Source of the DNA: a virus
Virus record (IMG/VR): IMGVR_UViG_3300025674_000019
Location: 1 to 64,000 of that record
Direction: 5' to 3' (one strand)
Length of the DNA: 64,000 nucleotides
The position numbers and the translations under genes were made by a program. Positions 44,259-52,525 of this stretch are shown here, one piece after another. The notes beneath the pieces were generated by a model. That model searched no databases. It saw nothing but the letters and a program-made list of their open reading frames with translations, and was not told where the DNA came from. Every line of letters starts with the position of its first letter. Positions within the stretch are counted from its first letter, which is position 1.

Positions 44259-44475
44259 TTAAGATACCTCCGTCTCCCTTAAATGAAGCTACACTTACAA
44301 AAGAGTCCCCATAGGCAACTGCTGACATTCTGTCATAGTGCCCTGATGTCTCCATGACAAAAGAGCCTTTTTTCCTAAGGTCATTAACCATGAGGCTAAG
44401 GAGTGCTGTAAGCTGGCTCTCAGCTGTAGCAGGGTATGTCTTATAGTAGAGCAAGCTCTCTTCTGACTGTGCCAT
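44248..44475 (-). CDS. Small protein after the tape measure
   Basis: A 75-residue protein with AAGGGG before its ATG, starting three bases after the tape-measure stop and overlapping the next gene by 11 bases. It has a helical N-terminal half (SQLTALLSLMVNDLRKK) and strands in the second half. No family is recognised. Confidence 0.65.
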   Translation of the reverse strand: MAQSEESLLYYKTYPATAESQLTALLSLMVNDLRKKGSFVMETSGHYDRMSAVAYGDSFVSVASFKGDGGILNGD

Positions 44476-44478
44476 GGC

Positions 44479-47400
44479 TTAGCCCCTTTTAGATATAGCT
44501 GCGGAGTTAGAAGGAGTAGCGAGAGTTGTTAACTTGCTCTTTATAGCTTCTAGGTTATCCCTAGCTGCCTTGGTGTCTTCTATGGCCAGAGCTTTTATGA
44601 TACCTGCTGCGGCCTGTATGAGCATGTTGATCTTAGTTGCTGCTGCAGCTACCGACGTGTCCCCAGATGAGTCTTGTCCTGGTACCGGTGCGCTACCCAT
44701 CATATTAAGCACGCCTTCTCTAAAGCGCTTAGACGCTTCTTTTACCTTCTCAGTATCCCCTTGCTGTAGGCCTGCAAAGGTCCTAGTAAAGAGCTCGCGT
44801 ACTCGCTCCTGTACGTCCCCTGATAATCCAGACATGCTTCCGCCTAGAGTTGACTCTATGCTCTCATCAATCTGCATCTGGCCTCCTGCAGATCTAAGAA
44901 GACTTATCTCTCCTCTTCTCATGAACTTAAGGAAGTTACCAGTAGCGTCGTCTCTGTCTCCAAACAGCCCAGCTAGAGGATTATCCTGAAGCATCTCCTC
45001 TGCCATGCCCTGGCTCTTAGATGCGGCCCCCGTAAGCCCTAGCTCGTTCATTTTAGCTGCGAACTGCTCGTCGTTCAACGCCCTATACTGCAGGTTTTCC
45101 TTAGTTGCCGGCCCCTCCCGTGTAGCCCCAGTAGCTGTAATTATATTTTTAAGGTGGGATTTAAGCTTTTCTTTCTCAGAGCTAGAAAGAGCGTCATACT
45201 TTTTCTTCTGCTCTGATGTCAGTTTAGTATTTATGAACCTTCTTACTGCTAGGTCTTCCTCGCCTACGTATAGCCTTCCCTCTTTTGTTATAAAGTTTCG
45301 CATTTGGGCTGACACCTGCCCAAGTGTTGATCCCAGTTTAGTGTATAGATCGCCAAAGCTTTCTAGTTTTGCTCTAAAGTTTGTTTCGGTCATCTCTGCA
45401 GAGGACCCTGTAAGCAAACTAAGAGTAGACACACTCCCAGTCTCTTTGCCTAGCTTGGCTGCTGCCTCTGCCGACATGTACGCTCTAGCTTGTATCTCAT
45501 CCGGGGTTAGAGCCCGCTTATACGTAACGGAGACTCCTTCTTCCATTAGCGCCTTGTAGGAAGCTTCCGAGCCTCCTCCGGCTTCTAGAAGAGCGAGACC
45601 TGTTAAGCCTACTCTTCCCACTTTACCTAAGAAAGTATTAAGGTTTCCGCCCTCATTCTCCCTCGCTGCAGCGTATACCCCTTCTGTAAGCCTCTTTACC
45701 TCGTCAGGAGAGAGGTCGTTGTACTTAGCGGTAGCCTCCTCAATGGTCATACTAGGGTCTTCTCGCATAAAAGCTTGGATTAGGAAGTGCCTAGCCGTGG
45801 CCGTGGCATCGGATGCGATATCCCTACCTCCGGAAGGACCTTCTAGAGTTCTTTCTCCGGGCCCGAATATGCTTGTGCTTCCGGGGTTATTCGCAATGTG
45901 AAGGCTTGCGAGCCTCTCCGCCCTGTAGACTAGAGCTCTCTGCTCTGGGCTTAGGTTTAAGTTATCGAATTTAGCTCTAGTATATTTAGCAAAAGTGCCT
46001 GTGCCAGCAGCCACCCCTTCTATAACAGTTTCATCAAATGCTCTTCTTACTTGCTCTTGGGTCGTGTCTAGAGAAAGGTTATCTCTTAGCTTGCTAATAG
46101 CTCCAGTGTCTCCTAAGGTTCCTAGCGCTCTTCTGGCTTGGCCTAAAGTTCGCTCAGTAAATCCTGCTTCAGCCATTCTCTCTATCTCAGCCAGCCTCTG
46201 CAGTCTTATGGCGCCAATATCGCGAGAACCTCTGCCGTACAGAGCAGTAGTCAGCCCCTCCACATACTCGTATCTGTCTCCACTGAACCCTTCGTTAAAT
46301 AGATACTCGCCAATAGCTCCACGGCCTTCATTCTCAAAGAAAGCTTGAGATCCTTTGCCAAAGAAGTCGTTGGCAAAAACACTCCGTAGTCGTTGAGCAG
46401 CAAGATTATCGTTCATCTGTCCGTAGCGGTAATCTTCTGAAGTGAAAGCATTGTACAACGTGTCAGTGAAGAATCCTCGTTCACTAATATCCCGAGTGTA
46501 TATCCCACCCCTTCTGTTAGGTCTCAGCAAGCTTCTGCTTGAGTAGTCTGTTCCTCCTATTAACCCGAGGTAGTCGGCGCTACTGTACTGACCTGGGGTA
46601 GCCCCAAACCTATCTCTGGCTTCTCTCCTGAGCATATCTTCTCGTCCAGCAGCTCGATCTGCCTCCAGCCTACCTAGAGACTCAAAGTAGCCAGCTCTAG
46701 CTGTTTCTTGTATCTGCTCTGCGCTTGTAAAGTTTCGGAGAGCTAGTTGATCCAACTCTTGAAGCTGCTGGTTTCTAAACGCTTCTCTACGCCTAGACCT
46801 GCCTTGGCTGTAAGTCTGCAGCTGAGTAAGGACTGCTTTTCCAGACTCTCCGTATAGCTCACTAGCTACTGCATTTAGATCCAGATTGTTTGTGGATAGA
46901 GCTCTTTGCACTATCTCTTCGCCCATCATTCCAAGGCGAGTAGCAGGGTCCATAGAGTTAGCAGCTTCCCTGCTGAGCTTACCTATGTCTCGGCTCAGTA
47001 CGCTCTGGACTAGGCTTCGAGTAGATCTGTCTCTTAGCAGCTTGTTAGCCTCAGGGCCTCTAATCAGCCGCATACCTCTCTTGTTCGCTTCCTCTGGGTT
47101 GAGCCCTAGCTCAACCATTCTCTGCAAAGCGCCCTGGTCAATCTTTAGTTGCCCTGATGCTGGGTCTAAGTAGTACGAGCCCATAGCAAGAGACTGGGCG
47201 TTCCTGGCTGCAAAAGATGCGTGTGCTTGTGTAAGGTTATTAGTATACGCTTCGGCAGACCCGCCTACAGCTGCTTGCTGTGCTGCTGACAAGAATCCGA
47301 ACTGGGAGTTAGCAGTAACAGAGGAAAAGAGAGCTGACTCTACCCCTAGTTGGCCGCCTAAGCCCGCTCCAGCAGTAGTGCTGGCTGCAGCAGAGAGCGT

Positions 47401-48291
47401 CTGGTTTGTAGCTTCTAGCGTTTTGCCTGCTAACCTAGCAGCAGTCACTACCTGCCTAGAGATGTTAAGGGACTTAAACTTATCAAGCTTAACACCCATA
47501 TTCTCTGTGAGCTGCTGCATCTGAAGGGCATCAGCCGGGGATATCCCTTCTCCTAGATCCATTATACTCTTTGTAAGAGTAGCAAGCTGCTTTACTCTGG
47601 ATGCTATAGAAGAAGCACTGCCGGTATGACCCCGCATAAGGCCCATTTCACCGGCCATGCTATGTATCTGATAGACATCCTGCTTGGTGAAGCCAGAACC
47701 TTCAGCAGTAGAGTCGAGGGCATTGACTATTCCCGCGGCGGCAGCGTTTGTCATTCTACCTGTGGTAGGGTCAATCATAGCCCCAGAGGTTATGCCCGAG
47801 TACATCTGACGAATGCCTCGAATATCCCCCATACGGTTCTCGAAGCCTCTGTAGTACTCCGCCCCTGCGTCGAGGAATTTAGCACCCGCCGTGACTGCTA
47901 GTGTAGCAGGGTTAAACATGCCTAGGCCTAAGAGCATGCTAGCGCCTGCAGTGCCTACGCCTGCCGCTAAGCTTCCGTAGTTCAGTAGTTTAGCCGTGCT
48001 CCTAGCATCTAGCTCAGACTTGTAGGCAGAGTATATACCTGCGTCCATCGTCCTAGCATCATAATACCCAGGCTGATTAGTCTGGGGATTAGTCATAAAT
48101 CTGACTGCAGCTTGCTGCGCTTGTGCAGAGAGATAGTCTGTACCTAGAGCTGGGTTGTAGATAGGCACATGCGCGGCAGGCGCTGAGATCTGCGGGGCAG
48201 CCCTGCCATTGTCCATTGGGGAGTATACGCTATTTACGTTGTAAAAGCTCTGGGCTGTAGTAGGGTATACTCCCTGTCCGGACTCATACAT
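44479..48291 (-). CDS. Tape-measure protein
   Basis: The 1,270-residue protein is the longest in the window. It is Ala/Gly-rich, mostly helical, with hydrophobic segments near residue 105-145 (LAAGVGTAGASMLLGLGMFN, LAVTAGAKFL), as expected for the protein that sets tail length and is later ejected. It lies directly after the frameshifted chaperone pair, the usual order. At about 0.15 nm per residue the tail would be near 190 nm (inference from the general tape-measure rule). Many long antisense frames cross it; they are by-products of its repetitive helical codons. Confidence 0.87.
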   Translation of the reverse strand: MYESGQGVYPTTAQSFYNVNSVYSPMDNGRAAPQISAPAAHVPIYNPALGTDYLSAQAQQAAVRFMTNPQTNQPGYYDARTMDAGIYSAYKSELDARSTAKLLNYGSLAAGVGTAGASMLLGLGMFNPATLAVTAGAKFLDAGAEYYRGFENRMGDIRGIRQMYSGITSGAMIDPTTGRMTNAAAAGIVNALDSTAEGSGFTKQDVYQIHSMAGEMGLMRGHTGSASSIASRVKQLATLTKSIMDLGEGISPADALQMQQLTENMGVKLDKFKSLNISRQVVTAARLAGKTLEATNQTLSAAASTTAGAGLGGQLGVESALFSSVTANSQFGFLSAAQQAAVGGSAEAYTNNLTQAHASFAARNAQSLAMGSYYLDPASGQLKIDQGALQRMVELGLNPEEANKRGMRLIRGPEANKLLRDRSTRSLVQSVLSRDIGKLSREAANSMDPATRLGMMGEEIVQRALSTNNLDLNAVASELYGESGKAVLTQLQTYSQGRSRRREAFRNQQLQELDQLALRNFTSAEQIQETARAGYFESLGRLEADRAAGREDMLRREARDRFGATPGQYSSADYLGLIGGTDYSSRSLLRPNRRGGIYTRDISERGFFTDTLYNAFTSEDYRYGQMNDNLAAQRLRSVFANDFFGKGSQAFFENEGRGAIGEYLFNEGFSGDRYEYVEGLTTALYGRGSRDIGAIRLQRLAEIERMAEAGFTERTLGQARRALGTLGDTGAISKLRDNLSLDTTQEQVRRAFDETVIEGVAAGTGTFAKYTRAKFDNLNLSPEQRALVYRAERLASLHIANNPGSTSIFGPGERTLEGPSGGRDIASDATATARHFLIQAFMREDPSMTIEEATAKYNDLSPDEVKRLTEGVYAAARENEGGNLNTFLGKVGRVGLTGLALLEAGGGSEASYKALMEEGVSVTYKRALTPDEIQARAYMSAEAAAKLGKETGSVSTLSLLTGSSAEMTETNFRAKLESFGDLYTKLGSTLGQVSAQMRNFITKEGRLYVGEEDLAVRRFINTKLTSEQKKKYDALSSSEKEKLKSHLKNIITATGATREGPATKENLQYRALNDEQFAAKMNELGLTGAASKSQGMAEEMLQDNPLAGLFGDRDDATGNFLKFMRRGEISLLRSAGGQMQIDESIESTLGGSMSGLSGDVQERVRELFTRTFAGLQQGDTEKVKEASKRFREGVLNMMGSAPVPGQDSSGDTSVAAAATKINMLIQAAAGIIKALAIEDTKAARDNLEAIKSKLTTLATPSNSAAISKRG

Positions 48292-48646
48292 CAGGTATTT
48301 CCTCTAGCTTTTTAAGCATCTCTGCTGCGCTATCTGTAGATGAGCTCTGGGAGTCTCTAAACCTAGAGTTTCCGGTTACTCTTCCACTTAAATCGTAGGC
48401 GTTGGGGTTGTGTACTACCATGTTGTAGAACTCGGAGAGATTCTTAGTCACCTCGTCCACCATCTCAGGGCTCTTAGTGATCTGAGCTGCGAGGTTAAAT
48501 ATCTCTACTTGTAGCCTTTTCCACGATCTAAGGCGCTCCCGATGTACCATCTCCTCCAATACTGCTGATCTTACTGAGCCTCTGGGAGGCAAGGTGACCC
48601 CTCGGAGAAGTAGCTCTGCCCTAGCGCTACCCCAAGGGGCGCTTAA
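48284..48646 (-). CDS. Tail-assembly chaperone extension, read by -1 frameshift
   Basis: This frame is open from the end of the upstream chaperone gene through to 48284. The part from TTG 48592 encodes 102 residues (helical, with EEMVHRERLRSWKRLQ), but there is no good independent start. A -1 slip at 48646-48652 would fuse it to the upstream protein, giving about 327 residues, as in the G/GT pair of phage lambda. The stop overlaps the tape-measure start. The downstream part may also be made alone at low level. Confidence 0.7.
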   Translation of the reverse strand, partial: LSAPWGSARAELLLRGVTLPPRGSVRSAVLEEMVHRERLRSWKRLQVEIFNLAAQITKSPEMVDEVTKNLSEFYNMVVHNPNAYDLSGRVTGNSRFRDSQSSSTDSAAEMLKKLEEIPDV

Positions 48647-49266
48647 AAATTTTCTAGTGCTCTCGCATCGCAGGCCAGGCGGACCTTAGTGTCAAACCGG
48701 TTCATAGTCTGAGCTAGAGCAATGAACACCGGCTGAGGGAGAGATGAGATAAAGTCCCAGCGGTCCTTCCACTCCAGGTCTAGCTCTGCGCGATTGTCGT
48801 CGGATGGGTATGTATGCGGAAAAGTCTTATCCGCAAAGCTGGCTAGGCATGAAGCCAAGTTGATCCTCGATGCTAAGTGGGCGATCTCTGCGTCCGTGCG
48901 AGGTTGAATCTCACGCAGCATCTCAATTAGGCGGTCGCCGTCCACGGTAGTGCGAGTACGAATCTTAAATACTCGCCCTGCCATGCGGTAAGTCTCTTCG
49001 TAGAAACCGTTAGTCATAACGGTATCTAGGATCCTTGCTGCGTCTTTGAGGTCGAGATTATGATCCGAGCACTCCATCTTCCACATCTCTAGAGGAGTAG
49101 AGTACGTACTAGAGATAGCCTCAGCGAGTGCGTCCAGGTTCTCCTGCTCTGCCATCTCCTCAGGAGTTGGTTCTTCACTGACATCTTCTGTTGTGATAAA
49201 CTTCTCTACGTCAATGGACTTCGAGCCTAGTTTGACGCTAGCGAGGTCCGTAATCTTACCTGACAT
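48643..49266 (-). CDS. Tail-assembly chaperone (G-like)
   Basis: The 207-residue, acidic, largely helical protein ends in ENF at the slippery sequence. Its position just before the tape-measure gene, together with an open -1 frame beyond its stop, marks it as the short form of a tail-assembly chaperone that coats the tape measure during tail assembly. AGGAG lies before the ATG, in a palindrome shared with the divergent gene at 49286. No sequence family was identified; the call rests on position and frameshift. Confidence 0.72.
   Translation of the reverse strand: MSGKITDLASVKLGSKSIDVEKFITTEDVSEEPTPEEMAEQENLDALAEAISSTYSTPLEMWKMECSDHNLDLKDAARILDTVMTNGFYEETYRMAGRVFKIRTRTTVDGDRLIEMLREIQPRTDAEIAHLASRINLASCLASFADKTFPHTYPSDDNRAELDLEWKDRWDFISSLPQPVFIALAQTMNRFDTKVRLACDARALENF
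48646..48652 (-). promoter_or_regulatory. -1 ribosomal frameshift site A AAT TTT
   Basis: The minus strand reads GAA AAT TTT TAA at the end of the chaperone gene, so the heptamer A AAT TTT fits the X XXY YYZ rule in the zero frame and precedes the stop directly. The -1 frame continues without a stop into the 48284 frame. A hairpin (AGCG/CGCT with an inner CCC/GGG) begins just after the stop and could stimulate slipping, although the spacer is shorter than usual. Confidence 0.7.
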
Positions 49267-49272
49267 GTATTT

Positions 49273-49282
49273 CTCCTAGGAG
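49273..49282. promoter_or_regulatory. Palindromic ribosome binding site shared by divergent genes
   Basis: CTCCTAGGAG is a perfect palindrome that supplies AGGAG to both the minus-strand gene starting at 49266 and the plus-strand gene starting at 49286 or 49289. The two mRNAs would be complementary here. Confidence 0.6.
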
Positions 49283-49285
49283 TAT

Positions 49286-49450
49286 ATGATGATCCATTCC
49301 GACATGGATGACCGAGATAAGCGCCAGAAAGATCTAGAGGATCTTCTGGAGCCAGAGCTAAACATAGAAGATGGTGTTCCTACTGTCGAGGGTAAAAAGT
49401 TAGCGGACGAAATCATAGAGCCGCTAGAAGAGGTAGAGGTAGATCTCTAA
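49286..49450 (+). CDS. Small acidic protein of 54 residues
   Basis: The frame begins ATGATG; the second ATG at 49289 is better spaced from AGGAG (49278-49282). The product is very acidic, with Asp/Glu-Leu-rich helices (DLEDLLEPELNIEDG, then EIIEPLEEVEVDL). Its TAA overlaps the ATG of the kinase-like gene (TAATG), so the two are coupled. No family is recognised. It is too short for many gene finders. Confidence 0.65.
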   Translation: MMIHSDMDDRDKRQKDLEDLLEPELNIEDGVPTVEGKKLADEIIEPLEEVEVDL

Positions 49451-49962
49451 TGCCAGAAGTAATTAGTCCTAATACATTAATTAAGTCTTACAACCAGGGT
49501 GATAAGTTCCTTATTAACCCTAAGTTTACTGCACAAGCTTGGGAAGAAAGCTACGCTCGCCTTGGTGAGCTGCTTGCAGAAATAGACGACGGCAGAATGC
49601 TTATGGTAGTAGGCTTACCAAGTTCAGGTAAGACTACATTCATAGAGAACCACTCAGAAGAGTTGGAAGACTACGACGTTATCTTTGATGGAGGCTTTCC
49701 AAGTAAGATAGGCCGTAGCGCCGTAACTAATATAGCTAAGGGAGCGGGGTGGGAGGTAGATGCTCTTTACCTAGACACCCCGTATAACGTCTGCCGTAAT
49801 CGAAACCATAGGAACGCAAACGGTCAGCGTATACCCTTTGAAGCTTTTAAGCTAGTGGCTAGAAGCTTTAGTGAACCTAAAAGCTTTGAAGGGTTTAACT
49901 CTATTCGCAGAGTTAGCGGAACCAGCTCTAGACAGCGAGAGGTGGGCCTAGAGGCTGGCTAG
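49450..49962 (+). CDS. P-loop kinase-like protein
   Basis: The 170-residue protein has a Walker A motif GLPSSGKT (55-62), VIFDGGFPSKIGRS, and LDTPYNVCRNRNHRN followed by IPFEAFKLVARSF. This arrangement is like AAA_33/polynucleotide-kinase-type phosphotransferases, in which the Arg-rich RNRNHRN segment would be the lid. It might phosphorylate a nucleotide, nucleic-acid end or another small substrate; the substrate is not evident. Its 3' end overlaps the convergent gene by 35 bases. Confidence 0.78.
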   Translation: MPEVISPNTLIKSYNQGDKFLINPKFTAQAWEESYARLGELLAEIDDGRMLMVVGLPSSGKTTFIENHSEELEDYDVIFDGGFPSKIGRSAVTNIAKGAGWEVDALYLDTPYNVCRNRNHRNANGQRIPFEAFKLVARSFSEPKSFEGFNSIRRVSGTSSRQREVGLEAG

Positions 49963-50734
49963 GAGGAGTCTCGGCAAATGCACTTGGAACCCCAGAGTCG
50001 GAAAGCTGGTCGTAGCCTATATATCCAAGACCTAGAGCTGCTAACCCGCCGAGCCCTGCTCTCTGCATCTTAACGTTTTTGAGCTGCTTAGATAAGCCTG
50101 AGCCTATGCGCTGCTCAGCAGTCAACGCGCCTTTAGCTTCTGCGAGAGCTTTCTGCTCAGCAGCTAAAGCCTCCCTAGCTGCCGCTTGCTCAGCCTGCTG
50201 TGCTTCTCGAAGTGCTTGAATATCACGTGTTAGTACCTCGGATTGTGTTCTATATGAGCGCATTTGTCTCTTTGCGGCTTGTTCTGCTTCTACAGCACGC
50301 TCTACTTTCATCATTTCCTTTGAAAGGTCTCTACTCGTATCTCTGAATCTGCCTCTGTAGTTTTCACCTATCCTTCGTGCCCTCTCAAGCTCACTTTCAA
50401 GTCCTTGGCGAGCTCTCAATTGATCGGCGGCCCCGCTCCTCATGAGATTTATTTCTGATATAAGAGCCTCCCGAGCCGCTGCTTGCTCCGCTTTGAGGGC
50501 TTTCATCTGCTCTCGTAGCATTGGTGCTTCGGACCTAGTAGTGGCTAGTTCTTGCATTTGAGTAGGAGTCAGGTTACTTGCTCTAGCTTCTGCTGCAGAG
50601 GGAATAAAGCGCCTTTTTGAGGACTCCTTAATAAGCACTTCAAGGGCAGTCTGACCGATGTCACTATCAATTGAAGCTGTCTTAAGGAAGTCTAGAGCTC
50701 CTTGTAAGTAAGAATCGTGAGCTAGCTTAGTCAT
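49928..50734 (-). CDS. Coiled-coil protein with glycine-zipper C-terminus
   Basis: The 268-residue protein opens with DSYLQGALDFLKTASID, similar to the opening of the neighbour at 50870 (AYLQGVAETLSQLNVD). It continues with a long Ala/Glu/Gln/Arg coiled coil (about 60-200), then a Gly/Ala-rich hydrophobic segment (AGLGGLAALGLGYIGYD) and a Pro-rich tail. AGGAG precedes the ATG. It looks like a virion membrane-active protein of the glycine-zipper set in this window. Its own promoter is likely between 50735 and 50796, since an upstream terminator isolates it. Confidence 0.65.
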   Translation of the reverse strand: MTKLAHDSYLQGALDFLKTASIDSDIGQTALEVLIKESSKRRFIPSAAEARASNLTPTQMQELATTRSEAPMLREQMKALKAEQAAAREALISEINLMRSGAADQLRARQGLESELERARRIGENYRGRFRDTSRDLSKEMMKVERAVEAEQAAKRQMRSYRTQSEVLTRDIQALREAQQAEQAAAREALAAEQKALAEAKGALTAEQRIGSGLSKQLKNVKMQRAGLGGLAALGLGYIGYDQLSDSGVPSAFAETPPSQPLGPPLAV

Positions 50735-50796
50735 TGGTGGTACTCCTGCTGAGATGGGTGAGGCCTATTTTCAGTAATTATAGTAAAAGCTAATCT

Positions 50797-50836
50797 AAAA
50801 AAAAAAACGCCCGAGTAGCGTAAAGCTGTAAGGGCG
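50797..50836 (-). terminator. Terminator after the 50870-51427 gene
   Basis: On the minus strand CGCCC (50832-50836) pairs with GGGCG (50808-50812) around a loop that contains AGC/GCT, followed by eleven T. It should end the transcript of the gene at 50870-51427. Confidence 0.78.
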
Positions 50837-50869
50837 CTTAATTCAAAAAACTCACTGGGAGTTTAGAGC

Positions 50870-51427
50870 TTAGCTTAGAGCTTTGTACGCCCCATAGCCG
50901 AGACCACTCAATGCTGCGGTACCTCCGAGAGCGAGAGCGAGATTCCTCTGGCGCTCTGCAGCTGCTTCTTCCTCTGCTTGAGCAGCAGCGAGAGCCTGAG
51001 CCTGAGCTGCCGCGATCTCATCGCTGTCGTCGAGAGCAGAGGAGATTCCTAGGCCTGCTGCGGTAAGAGCTCCTGCGCCAACAGCTCCCAGACCAAGGTC
51101 GCCCAATCCTTGAGCTCTGCGTTCAGCCATTCGGCCAGCTGCCCCAAGAATACCACGATTTTTCATAGCGTCACGTAGGGCAGCGGCCTCGCCGCCGGCG
51201 AACGCGGGCATAGTTAGTGACTTCATTTTTAAAGCCTCTCGAGCTGCGCCCACATCCTTACCCAAGAGCTTGGCTGCGCCCCCCTCGACTAACTTCTTAG
51301 CGCCTGCCCTAAGGCCCTGAAGAGCGACCTTCTCCAGCTCATTGTAGCTAGCTACTTTGATCTGTGGGTCAACGTTTAGCTGAGAAAGAGTTTCTGCAAC
51401 ACCCTGTAAATATGCCTGATTACTCAT
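50870..51427 (-). CDS. Glycine-zipper protein, paralogue of 58636-59202
   Basis: The 185-residue protein contains NELEKVALQGLRAGAKK, closely matching EELEKTALKGLRQAIAN at 58636, and two Gly/Ala-rich hydrophobic stretches (LGLGAVGAGALTAAGLG and LALALGGTAALSGLGYGAYKAL). An Ala/Glu coiled coil sits between them. These features suggest a membrane-inserting virion component, perhaps ejected with the DNA. It is a single-gene unit closed by the terminator at 50797. Confidence 0.7.
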   Translation of the reverse strand: MSNQAYLQGVAETLSQLNVDPQIKVASYNELEKVALQGLRAGAKKLVEGGAAKLLGKDVGAAREALKMKSLTMPAFAGGEAAALRDAMKNRGILGAAGRMAERRAQGLGDLGLGAVGAGALTAAGLGISSALDDSDEIAAAQAQALAAAQAEEEAAAERQRNLALALGGTAALSGLGYGAYKALS

Positions 51428-51473
51428 TTTCTAACCCTTTCGTAAGTTAGGTTTAAAGCTCGGTACCAAGCCT

Positions 51474-51513
51474 GGCCGCGTAATAAATTAATCCAGGCTG
51501 TTATAAGTATATG
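51474..51513 (+). promoter_or_regulatory. Promoter-like TATAAGTATATG and adjacent inverted repeat
   Basis: TATAAGTATATG (51502-51513) resembles the CATAAGAATATG element of the two bipartite promoters and lies 24 bases before the start codon at 51538. An AT-containing inverted repeat (GCCTGG/CCAGGC) lies just upstream. The GCAAAAC element is not clearly present. It probably drives the small gene at 51538. Confidence 0.4.
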
Positions 51514-51537
51514 TCTGCTGCCACTTAGGAGTCCAGC

Positions 51538-51720
51538 ATGCTGAGAGAAATTCTCTCGTTTACTAAAACAATAGGCAAGTATTGCCTTTCTGCTCTAGAA
51601 TTTCTAGGTAGTGCTACAGGCATGGGTGCGCTAAGCTTCCTCAGCATAGTTTACAACCCCTTCATGCTAATTATTACTGTACCTGTAGGCATATACTTGT
51701 ACGTAGAGGGTGAACGTTGA
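51538..51720 (+). CDS. Small membrane protein, 60 residues
   Basis: ATG 51538 has AGGAG six bases upstream. The product has two hydrophobic segments (a first around CLSALEFLGSATGMGALSFL and a second LIITVPVGIYLYV) separated by a short polar turn, ending in VEGER. A two-helix membrane topology is likely; a holin-like or other membrane role is possible, without proof. It is followed within 14 bases by the next gene. Confidence 0.68.
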   Translation: MLREILSFTKTIGKYCLSALEFLGSATGMGALSFLSIVYNPFMLIITVPVGIYLYVEGER

Positions 51721-51733
51721 CTGGAGATTAAAT

Positions 51734-52453
51734 ATGGAACTAAGTACAGAAGCACTAGAAGCTGCGTGCAAACTAGCATATGAACTAGGCCAGCAGCGTG
51801 CAAATAATGACTGGGACCTTCTTACGAAAGAAGCTAGCTGGAGGCAGCTGGGGTCTGAGTTCCTGGGGGGAGCTAAGGCTTTGGCTAACCGGCAGACATT
51901 CCAGTCAGGTAGGCAAGCAGCCAGAAGCGCTATGGAAAACCCAGCACTTACGGGCGCTGCTGGTGGGTTTAAAGACCTTGCTAGAACTGCCGGACAACAG
52001 ATGGCTCAGCCTTTTAAGAATGTGTACCAGACATTTAGGGGTAAAGGGTACCAAGGAGCTGTATCCCGAGGAGACGCTAATGTAGAGGCGGCGGCTAAGA
52101 GGCTTCAGGCTGCTACTACCACTGAAGCTAAGCAGATTGCCCAGAAAGAGCTGGCAGAAGCCCAGCGAGCGCTAGATACTCAACTCAAGAGCTTCGGCAG
52201 CTATGGTTTCTCTAGCCCTCAAGCGGCAAGAGCTGCAGGGTCTAGAAACTACTTTGGGGCAGGCGGAGCGCTAGAAGGCCAAGCGGGTAACGTCGCAGCT
52301 GCGGTTGGCGCTGGTGCTCTAGGTACAGCGGGAATATACGGTGCTGGGCAAATGGTCGCTGGGTCTCCGCAAAATACATACGTAACTAACGTGCAGTCTC
52401 AGCAGGCCCCGCATGAGTACTACCTGAACCAGCTAAGCGGCATGTTCTCGTAG
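51734..52453 (+). CDS. Ala/Gln-rich glycine-zipper protein
   Basis: The 239-residue protein starts at ATG 51734 with GGAG eight bases before it; a longer frame to 51710 has no such signal. It is helical and Ala/Gln/Arg-rich (QKELAEAQRALDTQLKS) with a Gly/Ala-rich segment near the C-terminus (GNVAAAVGAGALGTAGIYG). Composition resembles the other glycine-zipper proteins here, although the N-terminal sequence (LEAACKLAYELGQQRANND) is not clearly related. Probably a virion component. Confidence 0.68.
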   Translation: MELSTEALEAACKLAYELGQQRANNDWDLLTKEASWRQLGSEFLGGAKALANRQTFQSGRQAARSAMENPALTGAAGGFKDLARTAGQQMAQPFKNVYQTFRGKGYQGAVSRGDANVEAAAKRLQAATTTEAKQIAQKELAEAQRALDTQLKSFGSYGFSSPQAARAAGSRNYFGAGGALEGQAGNVAAAVGAGALGTAGIYGAGQMVAGSPQNTYVTNVQSQQAPHEYYLNQLSGMFS

Positions 52454-52456
52454 TGC

Positions 52457-52491
52457 GCAAAACAGAGGGTTCAGTCTGACATAAGAATATG
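52457..52491 (+). promoter_or_regulatory. Bipartite promoter GCAAAAC-N16-CATAAGAATATG
   Basis: GCAAAAC (52457-52463), a 16-base spacer and CATAAGAATATG (52480-52491) repeat the arrangement at 29268-29302. The second element is itself part of an inverted repeat (GACATA/TATGTC). It lies just after the stop at 52453 and 35 bases before the gene at 52526, and would drive the four-gene cassette ending at the terminator 53932-53952. Confidence 0.72.
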
Positions 52492-52525
52492 TCGGGGCAT
52501 TATAGCCCATTATAAGGAGAATCAG

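Noticed and set aside
44534-47901. Several plus-strand ORFs of 60-184 residues opposite the tape-measure gene
   Set aside because: They lie fully antisense to a long gene, lack ribosome binding sites and look like Leu/Ser-rich complements of Ala/Gln/Glu codons.
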